Shown: positions 1-10,171 of the stretch, piece after piece | Position numbering within the stretch: position 1 is the first letter of the stretch | Layout: the number at the start of each line of letters is the position of its first letter | Assembly (NCBI RefSeq): GCF_001613065.1 | Contig: NZ_BDBQ01000115.1 | Span: forward strand, 1 to 42,329 | From: Nocardia miyunensis NBRC 108239 | GTDB lineage: Bacteria > Actinomycetota > Actinomycetes > Mycobacteriales > Mycobacteriaceae | DNA: 42,329 nt | Direction: 5' to 3' | Notes under the pieces: generated by a model | Database searches by the model: none | Seen by the model: the letters and a program-made list of their open reading frames with translations, nothing else | Told to the model about the DNA's origin: nothing | Position numbers and translations under genes: made by a program

Positions 1-171
1 GTGATAATCCGGCTGGGCGGACATGTGGCTCCGGGCTGGCGGACATGATTTCTCCGGATCGGTGGACATCTGGATCTCCGGGACACGCCTGAATAAATGC
101 GAAACGGGACCCCTTCGGGCGAGTTGGCTGGCGGTGTGTGATCGCTCGTCAACTGCGTCGAAGGGCTCCCG

Positions 172-1668
172 TTGACCAAGTCTGACAGGAAGATCATGGA
201 GATTCTGGAAGCATTCGATCTGACACGCTGCGCGCATTCGGCCGCGGTGTTGTCCGGGGTGGATGAGAAGACAGTGGCCCGGTATGTCGCGATCCGCGAC
301 GAGGGGTGTGATCCGCTGGCCCGGCAGCGCCGGGCGCGGTCGATCGACCCGTTCATGGGCAAGATCGAGGAATTGGTGGACAAGTCCCAGGGCAAGATCC
401 GCGCTGATGTGGTGCATCAGCGCCTCGTGGCGATGGGATTCGGCGGGACTGACCGCTCGACGCGGCGCGCGGTCGCCGAAGCGAAGGCGGTATGGAGGGC
501 CGGGCGCCGCAGGAAATATCGGCCGTGGCTGCCCGAGCCGGGCATGTGGCTGCAATTCGATTGGGGCGAAGGCCCGCGGGTGAATGGTCGCCGGACGCAG
601 TTGTTCTGTGGGTGGCTGTCGTGGTCGCGGTATCGGGTGGTGATCCCGTCGTGGGATCAAACCCTGGGTTCGCTCGTACTGGGCATCGATGTGACGTTGC
701 GTCGGATCGGTGGCGCGCCAACGTATGTGCTGACCGACAACGCGAAAACGGTGACGGTGGACCGGATCGCCGGGTTGCCGGTGCGGCATCCGGAAATCGT
801 TGCCGCGGGGCGGCATTACGGCTGCAAGGTGGAAACGTGTGAGCCGTTCGACCCGGAGTCCAAGGGCGGCGCCGAGCACACGGTGAAGATCGCGAAAGCC
901 GATCTGGTGCCCACGACGGCGAACCTGCTGCCGGAGTATTCCTCGTTCGCCGAGCTGGCTGACGCGTGCTGGTCGTGGTGCGAGCGGGTCAACTCGCGCC
1001 CGCATCGCGAAACCGGTGTCGCGCCGATCGTGCGGCTCGGCCTCGAGCGTGAACATCTGCATGTGCTGCCCGCGCAGCCGCATGCGATCGCCCTGGGTGA
1101 GGAACGCCTGGTCGGTGACGATCAGACGATCCGGTGGGGATCGGTGCGGTATTCGACCCCGGACGGATATCAGGGGCAGAAGGTGTGGTGCCGTGTCGCC
1201 GGTGAGGAACTGGTGGTGACCGGAGCAAATCCGTTGGGGCTGGCCGAGATTGCCCGCCATGCGCTCTCGACGCCGGGCAATCCGCGCATCCTCGACGAGC
1301 ACTACCCCCATCACGAGGGTGGGGATCTGCCGCGGGTGCGCAAACTACGGCCGCGGACGGTCGAGGAGATCGCGTTCCTCGATCTCGGTGAGGGCGCTCG
1401 CCGCTGGCTGACCGAGGCGTCCGCGGCGGGGGTGTCGCGGATTCGGGCGAAGATGACCCGCGCGCTCGAGCTCGCGGCGTTGACCGGCGCGGACGCGGTC
1501 GAGGAGGCGCTCGGTGTCGCTGCGGTCGCGGGCCGTTTCGATGACGGTGATCTGGCCTCGATCCTCGATCACCTTGCGCGGTTCTCGCACTTGGCCGAGG
1601 TCGTGCGCGCCGACGAGGCGCACTCGGTCCAGCCGGGCACCGCCGGCTGGGAGAGGTTCGGCGCATGA
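172..1668 (+). CDS. istA: IS21 transposase IstA
   Basis: DDE/RNase H-fold recombinase that moves the IS21 element. The 498-residue product has an N-terminal helix-turn-helix (about residues 20-45), then an rve integrase core with the acidic triad visible as D130 (in LQFDWGEGP), D189 (in VLTDNAK) and E235 (in KGGAEH). The C-terminal part resembles the IstA-specific domain. Start is TTG at 172; no longer start is evident after the preceding non-coding end repeats. The stop overlaps the start of istB as ATGA, the usual translational coupling. The length is normal for the family and no internal break is seen, so IstA itself may be functional, but its partner IstB is broken. Confidence 0.9.
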   Translation: MTKSDRKIMEILEAFDLTRCAHSAAVLSGVDEKTVARYVAIRDEGCDPLARQRRARSIDPFMGKIEELVDKSQGKIRADVVHQRLVAMGFGGTDRSTRRAVAEAKAVWRAGRRRKYRPWLPEPGMWLQFDWGEGPRVNGRRTQLFCGWLSWSRYRVVIPSWDQTLGSLVLGIDVTLRRIGGAPTYVLTDNAKTVTVDRIAGLPVRHPEIVAAGRHYGCKVETCEPFDPESKGGAEHTVKIAKADLVPTTANLLPEYSSFAELADACWSWCERVNSRPHRETGVAPIVRLGLEREHLHVLPAQPHAIALGEERLVGDDQTIRWGSVRYSTPDGYQGQKVWCRVAGEELVVTGANPLGLAEIARHALSTPGNPRILDEHYPHHEGGDLPRVRKLRPRTVEEIAFLDLGEGARRWLTEASAAGVSRIRAKMTRALELAALTGADAVEEALGVAAVAGRFDDGDLASILDHLARFSHLAEVVRADEAHSVQPGTAGWERFGA

Positions 1669-2451
1669 GTTCCCCGAAAGCCCCGGTCCTGCCGGAAGAG
1701 CTGGACAAGATCTGCCGCCGAATGCGGCTGCCCTATCTGCGCAAAGCCGCGCCCGACGTGCTCGCGACCGCGCGGGCCCAACGCTGGGACCCCGCCGAGG
1801 TGCTACGGGTGCTGCTGTCCGAAGAAGTCTCCGGCCGCGATTCCGCGACGCGGCGCCAGCGGCGCAAGACCGCGAATTTCCCCACCGGCAAGACGTTTTC
1901 GTCCTGGCTGCCGGAGGAATCGACCATTCCCGAGCCCACTCAGAACGCCCTATCGACGCTGGAATGGGTTGGGCGACACGAGAATCTGGTGGTCGCAGGA
2001 GCCTCCGGCACTGGCAAGAGCCACTTCGTCGAAGCGCTCGCGCATTCGGCAATCGAGAACGACCTGCGAGTCTCGTGGTTCACCCTCGAATCTCTCGCCA
2101 ACACGATCGGGAAAGCCAAAGCCGACGGATCGATCGCCCGCGCGGTCGCCCGCATCTGTTCCTGCGACCTGATCGTCTGCGACGACATCGGCATGCTGCC
2201 CGTCGGCCCCGAAGCCGCCGAGGCGTTCTACCGCGTCATCGATGCCGCATACGAGCGTCGTTCCATCGCGGTGACCAGCAACATCCACCCCAGTTCGCTG
2301 GGGCGAGGTCTTCGGCGACGACGTCGTCGCCGCCGCGATGATCGACCGCCTCGTCCACCACGCCGAGGTCATCGCCCTCAAAGGCGACAGCTACCGGCTC
2401 AAGAACCGCGACCTCGGCCGCGTCCCCGCCGCCGGCACAACTGAAGAATGA
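1665..2451 (+). pseudogene. istB: IS21 helper ATPase IstB, frameshifted near 2298
   Basis: IstB is the AAA+ ATPase that helps IstA choose targets. Residues 1-209 read normally, with Walker A (AGASGTGKSH) and Walker B (LIVCDDIGM). After NIHPSS the open frame turns into an Arg-rich nonsense tail ending at 2444. Removing one base at about 2298 restores the expected IstB ending (SSWGEVFGDDVVAAAMIDRL, then a DSYRL motif) with a stop at 2449-2451. A single-base insertion is therefore the simplest explanation. Either the element can no longer transpose by itself or the base is a sequencing error. The position is late and has no slippery heptamer or pairing element that I can see, so programmed frameshifting is unlikely. 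Confidence 0.85.
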
Positions 2452-2523
2452 ACCATCAAACCCAGCCGACCAGATGGTCCAAATTGAGATTCCGTCAGAT
2501 GGTCCGGGTTCGCGTGCTGTTGA

Positions 2524-4236
2524 CAATTCGATCCAGATTCAGTTGATGCTGCAGGCCGCGGGGTGGTGGGTGTGGCTGCACCTGCTGTATCTCGCTCTGG
2601 CCAAGGAAAATCCGGTTGCGAAGATTCGTATTCTGGAAGGCTTCGCATACCCGCACGCACTGGAGGATCCGTGGTCATCGTGTCCGCTGAATACCAATTG
2701 CCACGCCATATCTGGGTCGATTACGACGTGTTGGACTCGCGCTTCGAATCCTATATCGGCCCGGTTCGGGCGACTGTTGTGACGCCACCGGATCCGCGGG
2801 CGAGTTCGGATCTCCCCCAACTTGCTCCCGCGCTGCCAGGCGTTCCCGCCTCGGCATGGAACGCCGACGTGCAATGGACTCACCGGTACGCCAGCGTCGG
2901 GACAGCGAACGCTACGGCTCTGCAGCGGATCGGGTTGGAATTGCGCCTGGGTGAGCGACCGTTGCCGCCCGCGTATGGACACGAGCTGGCCGAGAAGAAT
3001 TCCCAGCGCCTCACGGCAGCTCTCGAACGCACCGCGGCCGACATCAAAGCACTGCCGAGCCACCTCCGTGTGCACCTGCCCGCCGAGATCGGCGATATCG
3101 GGCCAGAGCAGACGACCGCGGCAGCAGCAGCGATCGCGGACAGACTCTCTCAGGTGCAGCAACTCGTCCGGCAGCATGAGGAGGCCCGCAAAGAGATCAA
3201 CGAAATCCTTTCCGAGCAAAGGATTCTCGACCAGGCAATCCGCACCCAGATCGACAGTCCGTTGGCCGAGGTGTACCGAGGCCTACGCGTATGGGAGGAC
3301 ACCGTCGCATCCACCCTCACCGAACATCACCTCAACCTTCAGGTTCCGGACCAACCGGCGAAACAGGACACCACCGGCATCCGGGCATTCGCTGTCGCAC
3401 TGGCACAGCTCACCGACACCGTGACCCGCGAGCTGACCGAAATCAGCACCGGGCACCAGCACGCCGCCGACGCCGCCGCCAGGCAGCTGCGTGAGGTCGC
3501 CGGCGCGCTCGGCGATGTCGACGGGTTCGACCCGTCAGCTGATCTGACCACTCCGAACGCCTTGCATCCGTTGGTCGCAGCCAAAACGACCGCGAGCCGA
3601 CAAGCCCAGGAAATGCGCATCACCGAGTCGGCCGCGCAGGCTCAGGTACGGCCCGCCGCCGACCTCGACTTCGCCATCGCCGCCGGAACGGCCCGTCGTG
3701 ACGCGGTCGAGATACTACGAGTCCACCTCGTCGATGCCAAATTCCTCAGCCACCTCATCACCCACAACACCCGCGCGCTGCTGGGTATAGCCAGCGACCT
3801 GCTGGGCAAGCTAACCGGCGACCGATTCGGCTTCGCCGAAAATTTCGACATCGTCAGCCGCGGCAGCGGTATCGCGCACAGCGCGGGCCGACTCTCCGGT
3901 GGCGAGAAATTCCTCGCGTCCTTGGCCTTGGCCTTGTCTCTGGCGGAACTGCACTCGCGCAATGGCCCCCGCCTCGGATCGCTGTTCCTCGACGAAGGCT
4001 TCGCCACCCTCGACACCGATGCCCTCGACTCGGCCCTGGACATCCTTCGTACCCAGGCCGGCAGCGACCGCCTCGTCATGGTCGTCAGCCACCTCCACGC
4101 AGTTGCCGAAGCCGTCGACGACGTCCTGTGGGTTCAACGCGAGACAACCGGATCCACCGCGCACTGGCTCACCGCCGCCGAACGAGACGAACTGGTGAAC
4201 TCGGACCTGACCAGCGGCCTCCAGGCACTGATGTGA
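2524..4236 (+). pseudogene. SbcC/SMC-like ATPase, C-terminal part only
   Basis: Open frame from the IS21 right end to 4236 (557 residues from the first ATG at 2563, but that ATG has no ribosome site and is probably not a true start). The last 200 residues carry an ABC-ATPase signature (LSGGEKFLASLALALSLAEL), a Walker B (SLFLDEGFATLD) and a switch histidine (VVSHLHAV), the arrangement of SbcC/Rad50-type nuclease ATPases. The middle is coiled-coil-like (Glu/Gln/Arg/Ala rich, about 150-390). No Walker A is present, so the N-terminal half is missing and the protein cannot form a normal ATP site. Known SbcC proteins are about twice this length. Its place beside the Wadjet operon suggests it was part of the same defence island. 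The first about 60 codons after the IS end are of doubtful coding value. Confidence 0.75.
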
Positions 4237-4834
4237 CCCCAACCGGCAGAACACAATCCGAAGCGGTCCGGTCACTCCGGACCGCACGGCACCGCACCGG
4301 CCGTCGTCGACGAAGCCTTCGATGACGTCCTGCGGGACACCGACAACTGATGGACAGCTCGCCGGCTGATGCCCAGCCAGCGAGAAGGAACCGGTAGAAG
4401 CAGGCCTCGCCGACGGTCTGTAGGCGCCCACGTGAGATCACGTTAGAACTCTCCAGCGGGGCAGGTCACACCACATCTGATCGTGCAGCAGCCCGGACAT
4501 CATGGACTACATTGGCAAGGCTTGAGCGGCAAACGGACACCTGGAGTGGAACGAACAGGGCAAGACCAACGCGCACATGATGAACATTCGTAACCGGTAT
4601 CCACCGGGTCTCAGCCCCTTCGCCGCACGCCAAGTGCCGAGAGGTCGGCCTCGCTCCCGGGGAGTCCGACCAGGTGGTCGAGTGGCTCGGGAAGACTCAG
4701 GCTGGCGGAAGGCTCGTGCCGCTCACCCAGTTTCGGGATTTTCCGGTTCAGACAAGAACCGATTAAGGACTGAATCCACCACGGAAGCGTTCTTCAGGCC
4801 CGTTTGTTCCAAATCGGAGACAGCCGCAGCCTCT
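4237..4834. other. Intergenic stretch, possible gene remnant
   Basis: Separates the plus-strand SbcC-like remnant from the minus-strand Wadjet operon (tail to tail). No convincing gene. A plus-strand frame at about 4590-4765 reads like protein (contains GESDQVVEWLGKTQAGG and ends DFPVQTRTD then stop) but has an upstream stop and no start with a ribosome site, so it may be a leftover of a lost gene. No strong hairpin terminator was seen. Confidence 0.35.
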
Positions 4835-6034
4835 CTACTCATCCGCAGCCGGCGCAAGAGCGTCTATTAACTGCGGATAGGCCGATTCCCATGGGATTCG
4901 TTCCTGCTCGAGCAGCACTCCCGCTCCAGTGTCGGCAACGTGCTCGGCGAGTTGGTGGTAGAGCTGCTGTTCGGGATCTGTCAGGTGCGGCGGAATCGAT
5001 TTGCGCTGCGGCACTGCACCTTCGACGGCCAAGTGTCTGTACCGTTCGAAGGTTTCGGTGTCGGTGAGTATCGTGGCTGCAGGGATGCCGTGTCTGCGCA
5101 GGTCGCTGACGAATTGCAGGCCGGCCGTGTCGATGTCGCCCCAGTAGATCACTCGATTCGCTTTCTGCACCCACGTGATTCGCGCGTACTGGTCGACGAA
5201 GAAGCCATGGCCGTGCAGGATGACCGTTCCAGGATGGTCGTTGGTGACCGCGAAAGCGGTTTCCTTGTTTTCCAGGATCACAACGGCGGTGGGATGCTGT
5301 GGCCAGCGATTGAGATCCTCGACTGTTGCCGCGAGGTGGCGCATGCCGGCCAGCTGCTCGCGCAGGAGCGGATCACAGACTGTCACTTGTACAAGTTCCG
5401 GGACGACTTTGAGGCCGAGACGACTGTGCAGAGTCCGCTTCCTGGATCTGGAGGGCTCACTGTCGGGAGATTCGGTGTCGGCATCGCTGCCGAGTAGTGC
5501 CAGCACCAGGTTTGAGTGAGCTCCCAACCACTTCGTGTCGATTCCCTCGATCGGCAGCTGTCGGACAAACAATCCCGACGTGGGATTGGCCCGTAGCCAC
5601 TGCACGGTGCGGGTCAGGCGCTCATAGTCGGCCTCGGCAAGTCCGGTGATGCGGCGAATCAGGCCGGTGAAGCGTGCCCCGGGAAACTCGTTCTGCAGGA
5701 ATGTGAGTCGCCGCCCGCATCGCTGCCATACCTCCAGGTCGTCGGGGTGTGCCGCGGCTACCTCACCAGGGCGGCCGAGCACCAGCGAATTCGGCATGCG
5801 GTGAGTACCGGTGGGAAACCGCAGGTTCGCGTACTCGAGTGTGCCGGGGCCGGCGTAGGTGGCCCAGTGCCGGGCCCATTCATGGCAGGCGATCGGCGAT
5901 CCGGACCGCTCAGCCGTACTCGGTGGCCGCAGCGAGATTCGTAGCGGCCATGTGCCTTTGCCGCGAGCCCAGTCCGAGTAGTGGTCAGCGAAGCGCCGGT
6001 GGAGTCGGTCGAGAACCTCGTCAGGCCGAAGCAC
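4835..6034 (-). CDS. jetD: Wadjet protein JetD (Toprim nuclease subunit)
   Basis: Nuclease subunit of the Wadjet anti-plasmid complex; in studied systems JetD cleaves circular DNA after the SMC-like JetABC motor has extruded it. The N-terminal DUF3322-type region contains the family motif LPIEGIDTKWL; the C-terminal Toprim fold shows the glutamate in ILENKET (about residue 255) and the metal-binding GDIDTAG (about 299-305). The frame is open back to an ATG at 6100, which would overlap jetC by 80 bp. I prefer GTG at 6034 because homologues start just before the RPDEVLDRL motif and the overlap with the jetC stop is then only 14 bp. Last gene of jetABCD. It looks intact. Confidence 0.88.
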   Translation of the reverse strand: MLRPDEVLDRLHRRFADHYSDWARGKGTWPLRISLRPPSTAERSGSPIACHEWARHWATYAGPGTLEYANLRFPTGTHRMPNSLVLGRPGEVAAAHPDDLEVWQRCGRRLTFLQNEFPGARFTGLIRRITGLAEADYERLTRTVQWLRANPTSGLFVRQLPIEGIDTKWLGAHSNLVLALLGSDADTESPDSEPSRSRKRTLHSRLGLKVVPELVQVTVCDPLLREQLAGMRHLAATVEDLNRWPQHPTAVVILENKETAFAVTNDHPGTVILHGHGFFVDQYARITWVQKANRVIYWGDIDTAGLQFVSDLRRHGIPAATILTDTETFERYRHLAVEGAVPQRKSIPPHLTDPEQQLYHQLAEHVADTGAGVLLEQERIPWESAYPQLIDALAPAADE

Positions 6035-9000
6035 GAGTAGCCCCGTCGTTTTCGGCGAATCGCTGAGCGGCGAGTTCCCCGAAGGTTGCCGACCGGCCAT
6101 GCGATCGGGTGCCGTCTGGAAACGTTCGCTTTTCGACGAGGATGGCCTGGCCGATATAGGGCTCGACGATGCCGGAGAGCCGGATGGGTGCTGCGATCAG
6201 GAGCTGGAATCCGAACTCGTCGAATGCCGACAGGGCTTGTGCGGAGAAGTTTTCGTCGGATTTGCTGAATGCTTCGTCGAGCATGAGGGTTCCGAAGCGT
6301 GGGCGAGCGTCGGTTTCATCGTCGGCCAGGTTGTAGCTCAGTGCTGCGGCGAGGCAGAAGGCCACCAGTTTCTCCTGTTCCCCACCTGAATTGGATGCTG
6401 TGTTGCGGTAGGTGTGCCTGGTGATCTCGCCCTCGACCTCCCGTCCGTAGAAGACGTACCCGTTGCGGACGTCGAGAACGTTGCGGCGCCACCGTTCGGC
6501 TGCCGGGTCGGTCGCGGTGAACTGGGCCATGAGCGCTTTGACCCGTTTGAACTGCTCGACATACCTCTCGGGATCGTCCCCCAGCTGGGCGGCCTTGCGC
6601 ATCAAAGTGTCGACGCTGGAGCGGAACGTCTTGATGTCGGCGGACTGGCTGGCTGTGTGCGAGATCTGCAGGTGAGTACCGGCATTGAATTCGACCCGCT
6701 GCAAGCCTGCGTTGACCATCTTGATACGCCGCTCGATCTCGTTCGCCGCGTTCTCGATACTGCGCTGCAGCATCGCAATCGAGGGGACCATGTCCTCACT
6801 GATCATCTTCTCGAACCTCTGCATCGCCTCCGGCAGCCGACGTCGAACGATTTCGGCATGCAGATCGGCGAAGTCCTGGCCGCTGCGATCTACATCTCCG
6901 CTGTCGTCGGGTGCACTGTCGCGCCACTGGTCGAGGAACCGTGTGATTGCTGATCGGACCTTCTCGTGTGCGGCTCGCCGGTCGCCGTGGGCGGTGACAA
7001 CACGCTTGTCGAGAGCCGAATCCAGTTGATGCCGAAGGCTTCCCACGGCATCGACCGTGACGGTGGCGCCGATGGATACGAACACGGCGTCGAGGTAGTC
7101 CTTGTCATCAGGCGGTGGCGTGTGCGGGCGCTGCTCTTCATCAGACTGCAGGTCGACCAGCATCGTCTGACGCTGTGTCACTTCCGCGATGCGTTGCGCG
7201 GTTCCGTGCCAAACTCCGTAGGCCTTTTGGAATTCGGCTTCTGCCTCGTCTCTTTTCGCCTCGAGGCGCTGCAAGTCGGTGTTTCCCGACCGGATCTCCT
7301 GGATCCGTTCGTCCAACTCACGCGCAGCGTGGCCCGGCGTCCAGTAGTCCACTTCATCCCATCTGGCGAAGTCGGCGATCTGCGCTGTCGCGTCGAGATG
7401 CCTTCGGGCCTCGTCCAGATGATCTCGCAGTTGCAGAGCGGCGTCGGCAGTGATCTTCTTCTGTTCCGCGAGTTGCTGGACCTCTGCTTCCAGCGCTTTG
7501 CGTTTGGCAACGGTATTGGCGCCGAGAATGTACGTCGACTTGCTGGTCAGCTCGGGGCGGTCATCCTTGCGATAGTGGTTCCCCCGCAGCTTTACGGTGC
7601 CGTTGACCGTGACCGCCACCGAATGATCGTCCAACTCCCGTGCGGACTCGACACAAACGTGGGTAAAGCGCCGGGTCAGCTGATCGGCCAGCCATCCACC
7701 GTGCGGATGCTCGCGATCCACGTCCAGCTTTCCTGCCAGCGTGTTCGGCATCGGACGGGGCCCGTACGCGGAAACTGTTGTGACAATACTGTATTCGAGC
7801 ACGCCGCGCATATCGTGCTGGTCGATGAACCGGCGCACGACCTCCTTGTGGCGTTCCGGGACCAGCATCCGCATGCCGTAACCGCGCAGCACCTTCTCCG
7901 CCGCCGGCCGCCAGCGTTCGTGCCCCTCGGCCATATCGATCAACTCCGCGGCGTAAGGAAGCTCGACGACGGGGACTCCGGTCTCGCCGCTGATCCAGGC
8001 TCGCCGGTCGATTGCTGGACCGGGTATCAGCGATCTCGCGGAACGGAGCCGGATGAGTTCGGCCTCGCGTTCCCGGTGCGTCGCCGCGGCCGCGTACTCG
8101 GCGGCGGTTGCGGCATGGGTTTTCGGAGTGAGCTCTTCCGAACGAGCAGCGGCCGCCGACCGCAGGGCCGGCAGACGACCACGCAGATTTTCGAAGGCGT
8201 CCGCGTCCTGCGGACAGGTTTCCCCTAGCTTCATTACGGATCCGCTGTACCGGCGGTGCAACTGTTGTGCAGCCTCGGCTCGGGTGTTCAGCGCGTCACG
8301 GCGTTGCTCCAGCCCGTGCAGGCTCTGATTTTCGTTCTCGAGCTGTATCTCCAATTTGAGCAGGTCGTCCTTGGCCGCATCACTGCGCGCCTTTTGACCA
8401 CCGATCGCCGCATCGAGGCGCCCTACCTCGTCGTCGATCGCGTCGAGTTCGCGCCCGATCGCTGAAAGATGCAGATTTCGCACGTAGCTGTCGAGCGCTG
8501 GTCCTCGTACTTCGGTCGCCCGGTCGATCGTTTGTCCGGATTCCTGGTAGGTGCGCCAGCTTTCGGGAAGATCGCGCAGCACCTGCGCTTGTGCGTTGGC
8601 TCGTTTTGCGGTCTCGTATGCCTCGTTGAGTGGAGTGAACGCGGCGAGCATCTGCTGAGCGTCGTCGAATGTGTCCGGCCGGTCGAGCATGTTGTCGCGT
8701 ATGAAGAGGTTGAGGTCGCCGACATTTTTCATCGCCTTGGCCTTGCCCAGCAACGCTAGGGCGGTTCGCGATTTGCTCAAGCCGATGCGCTTGGCCAACT
8801 CCCGCATGTACTGCTCTTGTGTCCCAGGGTATTGCGCTGCCGGATGCGTCTGCTTCCACCATCGGGTGTCGAATTTGCGTTCTGCCCAGGCGTTGAGCTC
8901 ATGGAGATCGAAGGCTCCGTCATTCAACTGGTGCAGGGTGCTCATCCCGGCTCCGTCGTTCTCGACGCCAGTGAACCATTTCACGACCACGGCCGTGGTG

Positions 9001-9392
9001 ATCGCTCCGCGACCGTCTTCGTAGGTTGCCCCGACCGCCGACCACGTCGGTTCACCACCACGCAGGTAGCGGACCTGCGAGTGTTCATTCTCGTCGTTCG
9101 TCTCCGACCACGCGCCCCGCACGTAGTCCGCGACGGTGCGAGTATTTCGTTTCGACCCGCGCGCGGTGAGATCCGCCGAGGCGTTGAACCGCTGGTCGTA
9201 GGTCGGCAGCAGCACGAGCGAATGCGCATCCATCAGCGAGGACTTACCGGATCCCGACGGACCGGTCAGTAGCACACCACGATCATCGATGCGAAAGTCC
9301 TTGTAACCGCAGAACGTTCCCCAGTTCACCACCTGCAGCCGCGTCAGACGGAACTGCCCAATATGCACAGAACGAGCCGTGGACCGAGTCAT
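6021..9392 (-). CDS. jetC: Wadjet protein JetC (SMC-like ATPase)
   Basis: MukB/SMC-like motor of the Wadjet defence complex; with JetA and JetB it translocates along and extrudes plasmid DNA. The 1123-residue protein has a Walker A at 44-52 (GPSGSGKSS), long Glu/Arg/Gln-rich coiled-coil segments (roughly 280-450 and 640-800), a hinge-like middle, and near the C-terminus the ABC signature SGGEQEK (1002-1008) followed by Walker B TLMLDEAFSKSDE. All ATPase elements are complete. The ATG overlaps the stop of jetB by 4 bp (ATGA), and the end overlaps jetD, so the four genes are translationally coupled. Size and order match type I-like Wadjet operons. Confidence 0.93.
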   Translation of the reverse strand: MTRSTARSVHIGQFRLTRLQVVNWGTFCGYKDFRIDDRGVLLTGPSGSGKSSLMDAHSLVLLPTYDQRFNASADLTARGSKRNTRTVADYVRGAWSETNDENEHSQVRYLRGGEPTWSAVGATYEDGRGAITTAVVVKWFTGVENDGAGMSTLHQLNDGAFDLHELNAWAERKFDTRWWKQTHPAAQYPGTQEQYMRELAKRIGLSKSRTALALLGKAKAMKNVGDLNLFIRDNMLDRPDTFDDAQQMLAAFTPLNEAYETAKRANAQAQVLRDLPESWRTYQESGQTIDRATEVRGPALDSYVRNLHLSAIGRELDAIDDEVGRLDAAIGGQKARSDAAKDDLLKLEIQLENENQSLHGLEQRRDALNTRAEAAQQLHRRYSGSVMKLGETCPQDADAFENLRGRLPALRSAAAARSEELTPKTHAATAAEYAAAATHREREAELIRLRSARSLIPGPAIDRRAWISGETGVPVVELPYAAELIDMAEGHERWRPAAEKVLRGYGMRMLVPERHKEVVRRFIDQHDMRGVLEYSIVTTVSAYGPRPMPNTLAGKLDVDREHPHGGWLADQLTRRFTHVCVESARELDDHSVAVTVNGTVKLRGNHYRKDDRPELTSKSTYILGANTVAKRKALEAEVQQLAEQKKITADAALQLRDHLDEARRHLDATAQIADFARWDEVDYWTPGHAARELDERIQEIRSGNTDLQRLEAKRDEAEAEFQKAYGVWHGTAQRIAEVTQRQTMLVDLQSDEEQRPHTPPPDDKDYLDAVFVSIGATVTVDAVGSLRHQLDSALDKRVVTAHGDRRAAHEKVRSAITRFLDQWRDSAPDDSGDVDRSGQDFADLHAEIVRRRLPEAMQRFEKMISEDMVPSIAMLQRSIENAANEIERRIKMVNAGLQRVEFNAGTHLQISHTASQSADIKTFRSSVDTLMRKAAQLGDDPERYVEQFKRVKALMAQFTATDPAAERWRRNVLDVRNGYVFYGREVEGEITRHTYRNTASNSGGEQEKLVAFCLAAALSYNLADDETDARPRFGTLMLDEAFSKSDENFSAQALSAFDEFGFQLLIAAPIRLSGIVEPYIGQAILVEKRTFPDGTRSHGRSATFGELAAQRFAENDGATRASA

Positions 9393-10171
9393 TCGGCCAT
9401 CCCCTCCCCCATGTCGGTGCGGTCCACCGCCGCCGACTCACCCAACGCGATCGCCCGATACCTCGCCTCGAGAGCTGTCACCTGATCAGCGGTGAGGATG
9501 GCCGTGATCACTCCATAGATCGTGAATCGATCGTTGTTTCCCTTGATGGGCTTGATGATCGCGGTGTCGTCCAGCGACTTTATCGCTGCATTGATCCTGT
9601 CCCGAAACCGAACTTCGTCGGTGTCGTCAGCCGGTCGGTAGGCCATCATGTGATCGATCATGTCGGCGCGATCCACGATTGGGGCGTCGGGTGAGACCAC
9701 GTACAGCCGGTACAAGTACAGCGCCAGCGCGCTGGCCGCCAGGCTGAGCGTCTTGGCGCGCAGGATCGTTCGGCTGCGCGGACTGGGATCGTCGGCCTGG
9801 CGCGTGAACGCGTATCGGAACTCGCGATTCACCTCGAGCAGCAGGCCCAGCTCCGACAACCGTGATCGCAACCGTTGCTCATACTGCAGGACCACCGGCC
9901 AGCTTCTGGATTTCTCCGTGATGTGCGGCGCGGACACCAACTCTTGTAGCGTCCAGCATAATTCGGGTGGCAGTTCACTGGTGTCGCCGTCGAAACGCGC
10001 CGTCTGGTCACCATCGTCCAGGTGAGCGCCGACGGTGTCATCGTCACCGGTGAACACTGTCTCCGGAGTGAGCCGCACGGTGTCGCGATGCAACACCATG
10101 CTCCCGTCCTCGGCGGAAACCTCGTCGCCGAACACCTCTGCGAACATCGGGTCAGTCGCGTCACTCATCAC
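9389..10171 (-). CDS. jetB: Wadjet protein JetB (MukE-like, DUF4194)
   Basis: Small condensin accessory subunit (kite/MukE-like, DUF4194) bridging the JetC ATPase and JetA in the Wadjet complex. 260 residues: an acidic, probably disordered N-terminus, then winged-helix-type sequence with alternating helices (for example around ILRAKTLSLAASALALYLYR) and a C-terminal part ending in acidic residues. Identification rests on size, sequence character and position between jetA and jetC. The first ATG at 10171 lies 7 bp after GAGGAG and overlaps the end of jetA by 11 bp; a second ATG follows directly. Stop overlaps the jetC start (ATGA). Confidence 0.88.
   Translation of the reverse strand: MMSDATDPMFAEVFGDEVSAEDGSMVLHRDTVRLTPETVFTGDDDTVGAHLDDGDQTARFDGDTSELPPELCWTLQELVSAPHITEKSRSWPVVLQYEQRLRSRLSELGLLLEVNREFRYAFTRQADDPSPRSRTILRAKTLSLAASALALYLYRLYVVSPDAPIVDRADMIDHMMAYRPADDTDEVRFRDRINAAIKSLDDTAIIKPIKGNNDRFTIYGVITAILTADQVTALEARYRAIALGESAAVDRTDMGEGMAE

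Larger units (their letters stand above)
1..2524 (+). mobile_element. IS21-family insertion sequence
   Basis: The istA-istB gene pair with a 4-bp overlap is diagnostic of IS21. At the left, three short repeats GGACAT lie at 19-24, 41-46 and 64-69, about 22 bp apart. At the right, AGATGGTCC occurs at 2472-2480 and 2498-2506 and the element seems to end with TTGACA at 2519-2524. Repeated transposase-binding motifs at the ends are usual in this family. The exact left tip is not certain and may lie outside the window. Immediately to the right begins the headless part of an SbcC-like gene, so this element or an earlier rearrangement removed its 5' part. Confidence 0.75.

Noticed and set aside
1665..2451. 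Programmed ribosomal frameshift in istB
   Set aside because: IS21 elements do not use it at this place, no slippery heptamer is visible, and the needed shift is a simple one-base insertion.
6966..8228. 420-codon plus-strand ORF across jetC
   Set aside because: Shadow of jetC; jetC has full SMC motifs, and this ORF has no ribosome site or motifs.
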